Assembly (NCBI RefSeq): GCF_027744825.2
Contig: NC_071347.1
Span: forward strand, 22,858,001-22,922,000
DNA length: 64,000 nt
Reading direction: 5' to 3'
Source: Synchiropus splendidus
Taxonomy: Eukaryota > Chordata > Actinopteri > Syngnathiformes > Callionymidae
The notes below the pieces were generated by a model. The model did not search any database. It saw only the letters and a list, made by a program, of their open reading frames with translations, and was not told the origin of the DNA. The translations under genes were made by a program, and so were the position numbers. Below, piece after piece: positions 37,101 through 51,900 of the stretch. Numbering within the stretch: position 1 is the stretch's first letter; each line of letters begins with the position of its first letter.

Positions 37101-40100
37101 CAGAAGCACACATGCAGGTATCAATGCACTGCTGATGAAGAGAAACCTCTTCCCTGTGGCATTTCTGACCCTAGTAAATGGTATTCACAGAACCCTGCTG
37201 GAGAGTTGGACAACTGGACCAACACTTGAGTTTACAGCACTCACCAGAAACAATTACAAGTTTTCCGGCCGGTCTCGCTGAAGCTCTGTCGTAATTTCAA
37301 GCGTTTCCAGCAACACCTGTGCTTCACATGCACCTGTGTTCTGCCTGTTCCGACAAGTCCAAGTGTCTCCCGTGCTGGTTGCTCAGAAAGGAGCCGCTGA
37401 ATCACCCAAATCTTCCGTAGCTGATCCAGAAACTTGATAGTTTACAAGGAGTCTGAAACCATGTATATCACTGCACTAAGTAAGAAGGATGGACTGGAAC
37501 TCGGACGTGATAATGTTTCTTATGGTGTTTGAAGATATATGCAACTTTGTGCTCATGGTGGTCCAGAGCCAGCCATATTCGAACACACACTCATCGTAAT
37601 GCGTTCGGCATGTCGGATGTATCGACCCCCCGCCCCTCCATGTGGCACTCGTCTGCTAGACTAGACGTCATTTTCTCGGTTGAAGAGGAAAGTACTACTG
37701 AGTTTGTGTCCTAACTGCCTGCTTGTTTTGCTTTTTGGCAGTTTATTTAAGCTCAATACGATCCAGGACTGCTGTGGCTTGGTCAAACCCCATTTCATGG
37801 CACACCCACTGGTGTTCTCGGTGCCCTGAGGGAAGGACTCCAGACATAGGAACCCAAACAATCTCATTTCAACCGTTATTCGCAGCTACTAGTGTTCCTT
37901 GTCTGCAGCCCAAAGCTGGTGTCTTGACCATTACCCACTAACTCACTCTGGATGGACTCTGACTTTCTGTTTGCATTGGTCGCGTGAGTTTCTCCGAGTA
38001 GCTGGTCCTTCCTCCGTTCTTACATAAGAGACACAAAGTCCTGAGATACAGCTGAACATCCATGTTCTGGCAGGAGCTCGTCGTTGTTAACATGAAAAAC
38101 CATGGAGCTGTTTATAAAGCTTCTCCTGAAGACTCCTGGCGGCCTGGGGCAGAGCACTTAGCCGTGGTGGTGTGTATGGGCGTTGTCGGGCTCATGCACA
38201 TGTGCATGTTCTTGCATGCTCAGTCACAGCACTGCAGGCGAGTCTCATTTCTCTCTGCTCCCATCCTCTCTATTTTCAGATACACATGCCTGCAGTGACT
38301 GGGCACGTGCCGATTCTGTCAGATTAAGTCTGAAGCTCAGCGGACCGCGGCAGGACCTCATTTTTTTTCTGGCGTAGAAAAGTGGGCTGTGTCCCCTCCG
38401 GGCGCCGGCCGTGGACCACCACAGTCCAACAAAGTGCTGACGTGGGTGAAGCGGGAGGCCGTCTAGTCTGCTGGAAATGCAGATCGTTATCTCTCCCCAA
38501 AGAGTAGTGACCTTTCACCCCTGTGCAAGTCCAGTTCCATTTGTCTTAAACAATGGAGGATTATCGTCCACAGCAGCCAGGTGCTGAACAAACTTGTGCA
38601 GCTTCCACGTCCCCTCTCCAGCTGTGTCGCCTCACACCGTCAGACCTCACGCTGGTCTACTGTGTTTCGGGTGTACATGCATGTAATCGTGAGGAACGTA
38701 ACTTTTGGGCCTGTCAGGATGTGAAGGGGCCAGCTGCTGCCCCGGGCCACAAGCAGGACAGACTAAAGTGGAATGTCAGGAATCTCATGGGAAACCCGCA
38801 CTGACCATTTGTATGTTTGTTTTCTCCTTTTCCGCCGTCCAGCTGAGTTTAGCTCTGTCAACACGCTCATTTTTTAAAAGTGCCCCGTTTCGTTCCCAAC
38901 CCAGAGACATTTTTTCCTCAACCTCTGTGTTCACATCAGTCCAGCTGCCTCGCGCTGTTGATGTTTAAAGACAGTGTCTGTCATGAATGTTGAAGCTCAA
39001 CAGGTGATATAATAATGTGCTGTTTTCTCTATTGGAGTTGATGGTTTCATGGAGGTCTCATTGTCTAAGTCAGTGGTTCCCAAAGTGGTCTCCAAGGCGG
39101 GTGCTGCTTGTTGACAGAGGGCTCATGACAGGTTTGGCTGAAAAATGAAACATGAATGAAACAATTCATAACATTTTGTGCCGAAGTACTGTGGCCTCCT
39201 GACCCTAGAAATTGCCCCCTGTACAGTACGTTAATCTAGTATGAGAACCAAGATTTGGTCACTATTTTCTGAAAATTATTTGTAATTTTGCTGCATGATT
39301 AATCCTCATAATTCAGGGAAATGTATCGGGGGGGTTTTCGGAATGGCAAAAATTTAAATCCAATTTCACGAAGCCATTTTGATCGGCTAAAGTGTGGTTT
39401 GGGGAAAAACGGTTTGGGAACTAGTGGTCTCAGGTTAGTAACCAGGTGAGACGTCGGTCAAATGTCTGCCATTACCTGTGGTACGGCTGTGTCACAGAGA
39501 GTTCAGGCAGAGGAGCAAACCCTCAGCATAAACTCACGCACTGATGTTGTTTAAACATCAGGTTCCCAACACTCAAGATCCCAGGGAAACATCACATTAG
39601 TGGTTTGAGAAGAACCAAACAACTTTGGGGGAAAAAGGTGGTGAGGAGAGGAGAAAGACGATCTGCTGCTCTGAACCACCTGCCTTTGAGAAGTGGTGTA
39701 GAGCAACAGTGGGCCACACAGAGGAATGTCTCCCAAAGGGATGGGAAATCCTGAGCGGGACCCTCAGGCTGAGCAACAGGTCGGGCCGGGTATTAGGTTT
39801 AAACCCAGGTCAGGTTCTCTCCCTAAAGCTGTGCAAGAGACAACAATAGAGAATAGAGAGAATAGAGAAAGCCATTTCTCTCTGGCACTGTAGTCACATA
39901 TTTTAGCTGCATTTCCACACGATGGCTGACATTCCTTAATGTAATGCTCAAAAGAGACCACAAGATCCTTCTGGTTTGGAAAATGATGTGCAACTTTTGA
40001 CGGAATAAACCTTTTTATTACCTCCCACTCATAAATCAGTGTGTGAAGGGAGGTGGATCCCAAAAATCCCTGGCTAAATGCGCACAAGCTCCAAAACCTG

Positions 40101-43100
40101 TTCCAGTGGCTACATATATTTACAGAGACAAAAGGCTCTGACAGAGGGGCCACCAAGGTTCAGTGACAGCAATAACTTATCCCCCCCACCCCTCTCCAAC
40201 GACCTCTCCCCCAGGGGAGGTCCGTCCCAATTAGCCTCCCTCTTTCAGCTTTAATTAAATATTGGTTCCACATGTCAAGAGGAAGCTCAGTGGCAGGTCT
40301 CTGTAAATAGACTAATGAGCTGTGTGGTTGGAAGGCCGAGTCCCCCCTGCTCACTCTTCCTCGTCCTCTCTCCATCAGCTGCTGCTCCTGTGAGTCCAAC
40401 TCCTCCTAATTTTAGTTAGTCATCTTCTCCACATTGTAAGAGTGTGCTCTTGCTGCAAGTACAATTTACAGTGACGCAAAACCGGTGCTGACCCAGTTAG
40501 CTCGCAGAACTCTGTCACGTGCTTGTCAACTTAAATTACTGCCACGTTTCCCTCAAAATCATATTTGATGCTCCAAGTCCTTCTGGTTCAGACTTTCACC
40601 ATCTGAAGAAGGGTCTTTCCCTGCCATCTTCACCTGTCGCCAGCATCCTCCAGTGCAGACTGTATGTCCTCCTTCATCATGAACCTCTTTGGTTGTCTTC
40701 CTCTCCATCTCCAAATTTTACATCATATAGGTGGTCGTCCTTGTCATGTGAAGCTGCTGCTCTGACGTCACAGTGGTCTCCCCCTGCTGCACTCTCTTCT
40801 TCACCTCCTTCATCTCTGCACATCAATCTGAAGATTTAACCCAAATTCAACCGGCAAACTTTTAACAGTTCACCAGCAGCTGAACCTCAGTAGCGCCAGC
40901 CTTTATCAGTGTTAGTAGAAATGACAAATCTGAGTGACTTAAAAGTGACTGTCCAGATGCTCATATTGATGTTTTCCAATCGGGACCTATTGAGTTTGCT
41001 GTTAGTAGCTTGCCATAAGTTGGTGTTGTGTGTGCATGGAGGTCGAGTCAAAGTTACCGTTAGCCACCACATTTCCCCCTTCATGTTCCCTCGCCTTGAC
41101 TTGTCAGTGATAAAGCCTTTTTGAGTTGCAGCCGTTGAGTAAAATGAGCTCAACTTCCTTCTGACCAGCTCATTACTGGGTCACGTTTAATCTCCATTTC
41201 CTGTTGTTTGTTCTGTTGAGTGGCCATCAGAAGTAACGGGAAGCTTCCACATGCCAGAGCTAACAGAAGGAGCCGACCGCTTGTCAGTTGTTGCAGCAAA
41301 TATTGATTGTATCCAAATAGAGAGTAAAGAAAAGGCACATGCCGCTCATCAAGGCTTCATTTGTGAGTGCGACAGTGTGTGTGCGCTTGACCTGTGACCC
41401 TCAACTGTCCGTCGAACGTGTGAACAGCCTGTCTGTCCGCGAAGGCAGCATGAGCTCTCCCAGGGACAGACTAACTAAGCAAACGCAGAGCGAGGGCAGC
41501 CGAGGGTTAAGATGAGGCAGAGTGGAATCCACCCAGGCTTCACACCGGGTCAGCTATTCCAGGTCAACTATTTCACACACTGACTTCTGGGAACCCATAT
41601 GGCTGTTGGCCTTTTCACAGGTCGATCATCAAATTGTCTACATTTATAAGAGAATGATATTTGTAATCTGTAGTTTTTGCCTCTATGGAATTTATCATAC
41701 TGAGTGCGACACGGATATACTGCCAAGCTGCCAAGTGTTCATTTAGCACTTGACTTTTAATTGATAACAGGATTGTTTTTGTCAGTGGCAACCTATTTTT
41801 TTATCCTTTTTATTTTTTCCCCATTGTATAGGGAACACAATACTTGAGGTTTTCCTTGTATTTTTGAGGTGTAATCTATATTAATGAGAAATACAAAACT
41901 CTCTTCTTTCTATACTACTGACTTAACAGAAGAGATGCTCAGTCATCTGCCAGTTGAATTCATTTTCCCATTTTTGAAGGTTTCCTGGTGAATCAGCCTG
42001 TTGAAAACTACAGCTTAAACGCTGTAGTGTTCATGAGTCACAACATCAATAGTAGTTGATGTGTGTAATTCAGCCTTTAATTTTGGGCCAACCATTTCAA
42101 GCCCTCGCCGGCCTCAAACTGATTTGGCTGGCCTGATTCAGCCCCCAGGCCTTGCATTGAACATCTGTCATATAAATGAAGACAAACTTGCCACTTATTA
42201 ACAATAGGTCAGAGGGTAAAATGGAGGATGGCAAAGCAGTTTGGTTGTTGGTAAAACAAAAACGTAACATTCAGTTCAGCGTGTGCAGTTGAGGTTGTGG
42301 CCAAATCAAATCGTGACACAAGACTGTCAACGGCTGTTCTTGTAATCTAACAGGATCATTGGATATCAGCTTTTGTTTGACACGCCCTCCTCTTTGTTGT
42401 GTACTGAACGTGGCTCCAATATGTGGGTCTGCCACCACACACACTTCAAAGCCAGCACCAAGAGTGACGGTTCCTTCTGACCAAGATTCTGCTGGGGCAA
42501 GCATTCAGTCCTGCCTTCTACTTAACACTCGTGCACGAGCCAGAAGCCCAGCCATTCATCTGTGTGTTTGTTGTCATCGAGTAAACGGTGCGTTTGTGCG
42601 ACCGCATTGTGTTGACACAGATGATGGAATTCTGGGACATGGAAGACACAGGCGATGGTGGCAGGATGTGGAGAAGGAAAGTGAATGAAGCAGGAAGCAG
42701 AGGGGAAATGTTTTATTCAGCCTGAGCGCTTGCTGGCAGATGCACCCCTGACCTCCCCCCACGATTGTGAATCATCGTCGTGCTGTTCGGAATGTCTGCC
42801 GGCCAGAAGTGTGACTGCAGCTTTGTGCTTGTCCTCAGGTGAATCCGGTCTTGGTAAATCCACACTCATAAACTCTCTGTTCCTGACCGACCTGTACTCC
42901 AAGGACTACCCTGGACCCTCCCAGCGCATCAAGAAGACAGTGCAGGTGAGCTTGTGCTGCGCAATGAACTTCTCTGAGAATATGGGTCTTACATGGGATA
43001 TGGGTGGAGGGGTGGATTGTGAGTGATGCTTGGTCTGATTTTCTGGGAAACACATTTCAGGTTTAAGTAAAGACGTGAAGTAGAGCTGGCCTCTAATTAC

Positions 43101-45955
43101 GGGCCAGGTAGTGGAGAACCGATCCTGGCAGTCCCTCCTCAGCTTGTTCTCCCTGGTGATTTGATCCCGCTCATTCCCTGAAGAGTAATGCCGTGATGCC
43201 TTTTTTTCATCACGTTCTTGCTCACCTGCTTCGAGTCTCTCATCTTCTGGTAACAAGTGTGAGACTGGTGGTAACTTGTCAAGGCATCTCACATTGTTTG
43301 TGGCTGTGGGAAATTCCTTCTCTTGCCAAGTTGCGTATGCAGTAAACGGGCCTCAGGAATTTAATATCGGCTTGAAATCACTCCACGTATCTCTCGGGTT
43401 TCAAAGCCTTGTTAGTTGGACCGATCCCCATCATTGCCGAGGATGAAAGTGCACAGCAGAAGGAGCGAGAAAAAAGGATCATGGAAAAAGTGGGACAAAG
43501 CTGCTGTGGAGCGGCGAGGCCACAGGGTCTGGACTTGTCCTTTTATGGTTATGACAAATGTAGGAAGGGGGGGAACTCCATCCCAGCCTGTCGGGGGAGG
43601 AACTGTTTTGGGCAGCGGAGGTTTAACAGGAAGAATGAGAGATGGAGGGTGAAGAAGGGATGCAGGAGTGGGAGGATAAACATGGGAGTGATGGCTGAGG
43701 CTGCATGGGAAAGCCAAAGAGCTCTGGGGAACCGAGGGGAAGTCCAGCAGCACAGCTTTCTTTGTAGACTCACGCTCAGTTAACACACATCTTTTATGAA
43801 GAATTTAACTTTGGGCAGTGGTCATTTGCCCTCATGACTGTTTGTTTCAACATGTCTGACACAACTGTCTGTGTCTGATGTCCTCACTCTCTCTGGGTGT
43901 TGGTTCAATGATTGTCTTCAGCCACAAGGCAGCAAATGCTCAAATCCCATGCTGTGGTTGCAAAACCAAGGCAGACCACACAATAGACTGCTGACACCAG
44001 GTGTGGAAGTGCTGCTTCAAGGTGAACAGCTGATGGGCGTCCTCCTTCAGATATGCTACTAATGTGGAGAGTGTTTCGCCTGGTGAGGCTGAACTAGAAG
44101 GAATCCTGCATGTGAAGACAGTTCTATATATGCCGTCAAACGTCGTCCAGTCGTGTTGCAGCGGCATCGCGATGCGTTTTAAAATCCTCATGATTTCGGG
44201 TGAGTCGTTCTAACTGTGATGAACTGCAGTCTGCAGTTTCAGTGAAACGTATCAGCCAGACTACTCACAAGACACATCCAAGTCATTCTGGCTTCTTTGA
44301 TCAGAAAATACATTAAAGAACCAGCCCAAAGCTCGTAGCCTCACATCAGCATGTGATACTCCTGCAAACATTTCGTTTCAAACCCGTTACATTCACAAGT
44401 CACTTAAAACAACAGTGCTAAGGATCATGTTACTTGACTTGTAGAAAGTCTACTCAAAGAATAAGACCATCATGGCACCGTCTGGTGAGCTACTCCCAGA
44501 GGATCCTTGACTGAAAGTCCTTGTCTTGGAGCAGCTTGGAAAATAGCTCTAAAATACTGCCTTTATTAGGATTAGTCACCGTGCACACTCCGCCATGCCC
44601 GAGTCCGTCTTGACAGCCACTGGCTCGGGTCGCACCTGAGTCAAGGCGGGGGCGGGGGGCTGACGTCTGTGGCATACAATGCAGAGTTTTGTGTTCACTG
44701 CCCTCCTGGGAGCACGCTCTGAGCTGCGTGCTGCTGTGGTGAAGGGAAAAATGGCAGGGTGTCTGAGTCTGTTCCGTTTTATTGGATTTGTGCCTCCGCC
44801 CAAACACCATCATGTATTTTTGCCCCCGCCAGTGTCAGCAGTTTTTTCTGCGCTCTTACAATAACAGTGGAAACTTGTCATGAAATGGGTGGCAAAAGTG
44901 AACTATCCTGAAGTTTGATTTGCCTGCTGTGATGATTGTGCTGCACTGTGAATGATCAGGTGGCCAAACTGAGATCTGGAAACTGAATGCTGGTCTGTGG
45001 GAAAGTTGTCCTAGTTCTGGAAAAGCTTGTGGAGTGGAATGGAATTAGGAAGATGCCTCTAGAGGAGGAGGTTGAGGTCCATACACAGGAGCAGAAGCCC
45101 GATTCAGACCTTCTTCTCTCTGTTGCTGCGAACACACTGGCTTGCTTTAGAAAGGTCATGAAGCCTGACCAGCTGGTAGTGAAGGTCGGGTTTAGTGAGA
45201 GGACATTTTGGAGGAGCGTACTGGACATGCACTCCCACCCTCCCTGACTGATGGACCTTCAGTCTGAGACGTCCAGGAGCAAAACTTCTTAAGCGAGTTG
45301 ACTTTATCAGCGTGTGGCCTTTTCCCATCAAGTTCACAGGTTACTAAACATCCCTGAGATCATGGAGACCAAGATCTTTTGTACACGTCATTTGCTTCGT
45401 CCATTTGGTGCTTCCGCCACAGTGAGCTACAAATGTTCCACTCACCAGTTGCAAGGTCCAGGCTTCCATGCCTATTCTGGAGGTGGTCTCACTGATGTTT
45501 CAGCACTGAAAGGCAGAGCTGGAGCGACCTGATTTACATTTTCAAATCCATCTTGAAACCCAAATAACAACAACAGCCACTCCCTGTCTGCTCTTCATCT
45601 TCTTTCTGTCAGTGGACCTCAAATACAGAAAAAAAAACATTTTAATTGGGAACATCTGATTGACATGTGATCTCCTGGCTCCACTCTCAGATGGGTTTGA
45701 GGGATTCACAGGCTTCATATCTGCACTCATAAGCACATGTGACAGAGCCGAGCAGATTAGCTAAAGCTCTCAAACGGCGGAGTGTGTATTAACCATTAGT
45801 TTGTGTGTGTGTGTGGCTGCTGCGGTCTGAGGCTCAGCGAACAGAGGGATTCAACTATTTCTATATTTCAGAAAAATCTCTGGTGTTCTGTCGCTCGCCT
45901 GATCAGATTTCTTTTAAGTAATGGTGTTGAGACAGATGGAATTTTTGTGGTTTGA

Positions 45956-45992
<37 letters not shown>

Positions 45993-48900
45993 TGTGTTTA
46001 AGGAAGCTGAAGAATGTTTATTTTACAGCAAGAGGGCTGCAGTTTGAGTCAAAGGGGTGATCCAAAATAACTTAATGGTCTTGTGAAAGAATGCAGCACC
46101 GTGGTGAAGCAGCGGCGGAGAGGAGGGAGGTCATGGATGTGTGGGACTCCTGATGTGTCCGTCTGTTTCTTGGTCTCATCTGTGGTGTGTCCGTACCTCA
46201 ACCTGCTGAGTCGTGGGTCAGCCTGAGGTGTACAGACTAGATTCCACTGTTGACCCAGCCTTCCAGTCTCAGTTAGTGTGCAGGACTCTGGAGACAGCCT
46301 GTTGGACCACAGGCAGGGAGGAGTTAAGGTTCCAGGGATTCGTTCCTCTTTGTCGAGCCCCATGTTGGCCTGGGAGTCCTGCGATGATGTACGCTCTGGT
46401 CCCCTGACCCAGTTCACACACTGCCGTCAGCAGCCACGACCTGCAGACTCCTGTATGGGACATCTGCTCACCTCTGCCGTGCTCAACCTGCCTGCACTCC
46501 TCACTGCACTGCAGACCAACAAATCAAAGTTGTTCTCTGCCTCACGGTCTGGTTGTAACCTCCTCCACTTTACTTGTGAAGGGACTCGTCAAAGTTGACA
46601 GCGGCCATAAAATAATAAATCACTTAGTGATGTATTTACCTCCATCAAGAAGGCAGAGTCTTTGCTAGTGTTTATCTGTTAGCAAAATAACTAGAAACTG
46701 GATCCAGAATCCAGAATTCTTTTTCGCTCCAAGTGTTACAGCATGTGGCGTCCGAGCTGCTGTCAGCAGCCCTGGTGTCGTGATCTCCACTGGAGGTCCA
46801 GGGAAACAGGCACGGCTTCCAAATGGACTCTGACTGAAGATGGAAAGTGGCTCTGCCGCCAGAGAGCAAGAATCTGTGAGTGGGTGAGGATACAGTGTGA
46901 GGATGCATCATCGCGGCCTGAGTGGGAGGGCACCGTCGCATAATTACAGCCGGCGAGTGGGGGACAGACATTCGCCAGCATCTACACCACTTTTGTTGCT
47001 GAACATTCTCATTTATGGACCTTCCGGGACCTTCTCCTTGGGGGAACTGTGACCGATGTTTGTAGGTGCTCAGATCGAGCAGGCTTGTGTGCTTCAGCCT
47101 GATGCTGACTCATCGCTTTCCTGCAGAGAGTGATGTTGGTGATGATGTCATAGTTGTTTGGTCCCTTCTCGTCTGACTGTAGTCTCCACTGATCTTCTGT
47201 CTGATGCTAAAATCAGCAGTACAACTGTTGATCTGCAGGCGGTGTGACTTCAACTGTGGTCAGGAAGCTGACCTCTCTTGTGGTCTGGCCGAGCATCAGC
47301 GGTCGTCTCTGTGTGTGTGTTGCAGGTGGAGCAGTCCAAAGTTCTGATCAAAGAAGGAGGAGTCCAGCTGACGCTCACTATCGTGGACACCCCAGGGTTT
47401 GGGGATGCAGTGGACAACAGCAACTGGTCAGCCACTTCCTGTTTCCTCTCCTGCCCTGTAAAACGTCCTCCTGACGTGGTCTGTTCTTCGCCTCAGCTGG
47501 CAGCCTGTCATCAACTACATCGACAGCAAGTGTGAGGACTTCCTGAACGCCGAGTCCCGGGTCAACCGCCGGTCCATGCCCGACAATCGGGTCCACTGCT
47601 GTCTGTACTTCATCGCTCCCTCCGGACACGGGTAGGTGCTCCGTCCAGCTGCTCCATCTGTAATCCACTGTGTGTTGATCCACCGACTGTGATTTACCCG
47701 GGTCTGAATCTCATCAGCGTCTAGAGCCAGACGATCGATCGATCGGCTCATTAATGGGCTTCAGATTCTAATTAAAAGGCAGAAATCTTTAGTTGATTGA
47801 TTCTAGCTCTGGAGTGGAAACAGCATGTGATCCAGAGGTCATGTTTAATATACTCACTGACTACTGACTGCAGTCCTTTAAGTGTCGGCAGTGTTCAGCA
47901 GCGCCGCTTCTCTGCGCAGTGACAGTGAATAAGTTGGCTGAGACGGTCCACATGCAGCACACTGGAGCCCATTCTTGCTCAAAACACTGTGACGGAGGGA
48001 GCAGGAATTAAAAAATGCAGTGCAAATAGCAGCAGCCGTGTTTACTGTCCGGCTGTAAACAAGCCTGGCGATGATGCCCAGCCACCACCAAAATACAAAC
48101 AAAACATTGTCAAAATAATTGTCATGTATTTCATTCATCCATATTCCTTCAAATATGGCTTTAATTGTACTCCATGTTGAAGGCAGCAATGCTCAGAACT
48201 TAAAATAGTCCTAAGAAGCTGAGAGAAGAATGTGTGTGTGTAGGAAGCAGCCCTTCACTAGCGGTGACCTACAACTCTTATATAACCTCATTTCTGCTCA
48301 TTCTGTCCTCCATCAGTGAGTCGTCCAACCACAGCAGCGACTCACCATCTCCTTTCCTCTCTTCTCCTCTCGTCTCCTCCTTCTCCTCTCCTCTCCTCTC
48401 CTCTCCTCTCCTCTCCTCTCCTTTCTTCTCCTCCTCTCCTCTCCTCTCCTCTCCTCTCCTCTCCTTTCTTCTCCTCCTCTCCTCTCCTCTCCTCTCCTCT
48501 CCTCTCCTCTCCTCTCCTCTCCTCTCCTCTCCTCTCCTCTCCTCTCCTCTCTTCTCTTCTCTTCTCTTCTCTTCTCTTCTCTTCTCTCTTCTCTTCTCTT
48601 CTCTTCTCTTCTCTTCTCTTCTCTTCTCTTCTCTTCTCTTCTCTTCTCTTCTCTTCTCTTCTCTTCTCTTCTCTTCTCTTCTCTTCTCTTCTCTTCTCTT
48701 CTCTTCTCTTCTCTTCTCTTCTCTTCTCTTCTCTTCTCTTCTCTTCTCTTCTCTTCTCTCCTCTCCTCAGTCCTCTGATTTAATAACACCAAGATGATTC
48801 TTTTATTTTTTATTGTCACCAAGTATTGCCAGCCCATTAGAATTAAAGTGTTTTGTGACTGCCTAGTTTTCTGAAGCTGTGAGCTTTACAATTAACCATC

Positions 48901-51900
48901 AGAAGTGAAGTATTATCCTCTTGTTGATCTTACTGGCACTTCCACTTAAAATTAATGGCAAATTAAAAAAAAGGAAAGGAAAAAAGAAAACATTAACGTG
49001 GAGAGAAAATAGGCTTTTTTCATTAAGTGAAATACATTTTTTTAAATCATATAAATACCAAGTATACAATGTAGGAATAATATCATTACATAATACATAA
49101 TAATCACATTGTGTCAGAAATGGTATGTCAAATTCCATCATTCATCATCAAAGTTGTTTCTAATATTTAAATATGCAATAATGCAATAATCCTGGCGACT
49201 GAAAACCATCTGATTCAGAGTTTCCTCACTGAAACTTGCCACACCTTGTCCGCCGGTGTGGAGGCCCCAGTGCTGTCCTCTGGAAGTGGGACGTCAGTGG
49301 TATCACGCTGCTTCACTCATGAATGTGGTTTGATTTGCAAATCCTCTCTGACCAGCTGCCTGGAGCCGCTGACAGATAGTTATTACTGTGAAATCCTAAA
49401 AATGCTGACTTGAGTGACGCATCTGTGGAACCTGTCTGTGAGTGAGCTGACCTAAGTCACATACGCTTTGGCAATGTTTATTGTGACATGATCTCCTCCG
49501 GGGTCGTCACGCGTCTGAGACGCACGCACGCACACTTCAAATAAGCGCAGTCGTCTCCTGAGCTTTTTTGGCTCCCTCTAGTGGGTGACCTGTGGAACTG
49601 CGCCTTCTTTTGTCATACATGTTGCTAAGTTAGTTACTGAATGAGTGATGAATTGCAGAAGTTCCCCTTGAGCTGCAGGTCAGCAGGTCCGATGAAGGTC
49701 TGAGTTTCTGAGCTTCCTGTTCGTGTGTGTGAGTGTTCCTGTGATGCTGGAGTGTGTGCGCTGCTGACCTCATTGACCTCTTGCTGACCCTTCAGGTTGA
49801 AGCCGCTGGACATCGAGTTCATGAAGAGGCTCCACGACAAAGTCAACGTCATCCCTCTGATCGCCAAGGCCGACACGCTGACCCCGGAGGAGTGTCAGCT
49901 CTTCAAGAAGCAGGTGCGGCTGCTGACCTGTCTGTCATCAGACCTGCCCGTGTCGTTGCTGAGCTGCGCTCACTCACTGACTTCCTCAGATTATGAAAGA
50001 AATCCAGGAGCACAAGATCAAGATCTACGAGTTCCCAGACACGGAGGACGACGAGGACAACAAGCTCATCCGGAAGATCAAGGTAGCGAACCCTCCCGGC
50101 GGCGTCGAGCATCGACCCCAGCTGGGTCGGACACGCGTGTCGCGAGCGAGAGGTCGCTCCGTCCTCTGGTCCATGCTCCTCTCTCCCGCTGCGGGCGTCC
50201 CACTTCTGCTCACAGCCGATTGGCCCAAACTTGTTGGGCTCATTGACCAGTCGCCTCGGGTCAGAACCGACCCAGTGGCTTCAAACCTGTGGGACCTCTG
50301 GTCTGAACTCAGCCACTGTTTACTACCTACTGTGATGCATCGATTCAAACTTGTTTAGATTGTTAATTCATTTTTAGAAAAGTCTGGATGTTTTGTTTCC
50401 TAAGTTGTGCTTTTTTAACCTTCAATAATGTGCCCTATTTGTTATTTTGCTTTTTTAAATTAACAAAAATATCTTTATATGTTTCATTATTTTTATATAC
50501 AATGCAGTTTCTTTTTAAATTCATGTCTGTCTCTTAAATATTTCATGTTTAATAATAATATTTAGTCCATAAAACCTGATATATTTTTCTATATTATGTG
50601 CATTACTGTATGCTATAGTTTCAATCTACTCATTGATATTTTTGGATTTCTCTTTGTTTGTATTTTTGAGAACTCATATCATGGTCACTGAAGCGCGTGA
50701 GCTTGACGTGGTTTCTCTGTCTCTGTAGGAGAAGATGCCGCTGGCGGTGGTCGGCAGCAACGTGGTGATCGAGGTCAATGGCAAGAAGGTCAGAGGTCGT
50801 CAGTACCCCTGGGGCGTGGCCGAAGGTACGTTCTCTGTCCATCCGGACTTGAGTTTATCTGACGGTTCTGATCCGAAGCATGAGAGGCATGGACCTCACA
50901 CCGATGTTCTAACTTGGTGCTGCACGACGGCCTCCAGAGAGAAACATCAAGGCCCACTAGAAACAGGTTCAGTTCCACTTTGATCTGAGCTCCGAGAGGT
51001 CAGAACCGCTCGTCCTCCTCACGACTCTTCCTCTCTGGTCCACTCGGCTCCACTCCTGCTGAGGATTCTGGGAGAGCAGGGGTCCAGCAGCTGCAGACAG
51101 TGGACCAGCTGAATCTTTGAAAGAGAAACGGTTGACCATTTATCAGTCTTTCACTTTGTCATTCTTTCTTTTCTCTCCGTTTTCTTTTTGTCTCTGTCTG
51201 CTCTTGTTCCATGACTGACAGAGGGCATTTTTGGTAAACAAACCCTCTTTCTTCTTTCATTTCTTCCTCCTCCTCCTCTCTTCTCCACCAGCTTCTTCTC
51301 CCTCCGAGTCTCTCCATCTTCACTCCTCCCTCTTTTCTGTTGCTGTGCTGTCTCATCATCAGGCTGATGGTCGAACCAGTGCTCCATCAGACTTGGGCTC
51401 CACTCAGAGTTAGCGACCGGCAGCGGTGTAAATGCCGACCCACTTACTGTGTCATAGACTTCTTTCATCATTGCCAAGTCCATTCTACAAAACAAGATGA
51501 GCCAAGTTACAACCTTTATTTTCCATGTCATGTTTAAAAATGTGGTTTATTTCCAATTATTTTATTTGTTCAACTTATTTTTCATTACGTTTCTATTTCT
51601 TTATTGGTTTATTGGTTGTGTATTTTTCAGAAGTTATCTATTATTAGACTTTTTTTAACCATTTTTATAAAACGTATATTAAAGTTCATTGAGATCTTTT
51701 TGTTTAGTTCATTATCATTTTATTCAAAGTTAGAATTCATATTTATGCTGACATTTTGTCAGTTACTTGTCAGAAGATTAAAATCTAATGAAACTATGAT
51801 CCAAGTTTTTATCTGTTTAGGAAGACGAAGCTGTAGTCTAGGTGTAAACTCAGTAAACCGGATGTTTGACCAGAGTCAGCTCAGGGTCTCTGGGGTCTCT

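Larger units (their letters stand above)
31185..42838 (+). other. septin7: septin7 intron 2 (11.7 kb)
   Basis: No nested gene is supported on either strand. It contains a hAT element (39071-39427), a (AC)13 tract, hAT-type debris near 42080-42150, a CRE-type palindrome TGACGTCA at 35681-35688 and a possible conserved block at 33610-33960. Confidence 0.75.

Noticed and set aside
31185..42838. Possible nested gene in the large septin7 intron 2
   Set aside because: Only short frames without domains, splice pairs or poly(A) context on either strand.
48234..48837. Long open frames on both strands rich in Ser/Leu/Phe or Arg/Glu/Lys
   Set aside because: They are forced by the pentanucleotide pyrimidine tract inside septin7 intron 5; any frame without stops in the unit stays open.
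49573..49586. CTCCCTCTAGTGGG as a further CTCF site
   Set aside because: On the minus strand it departs from the core at two positions; too weak to list.
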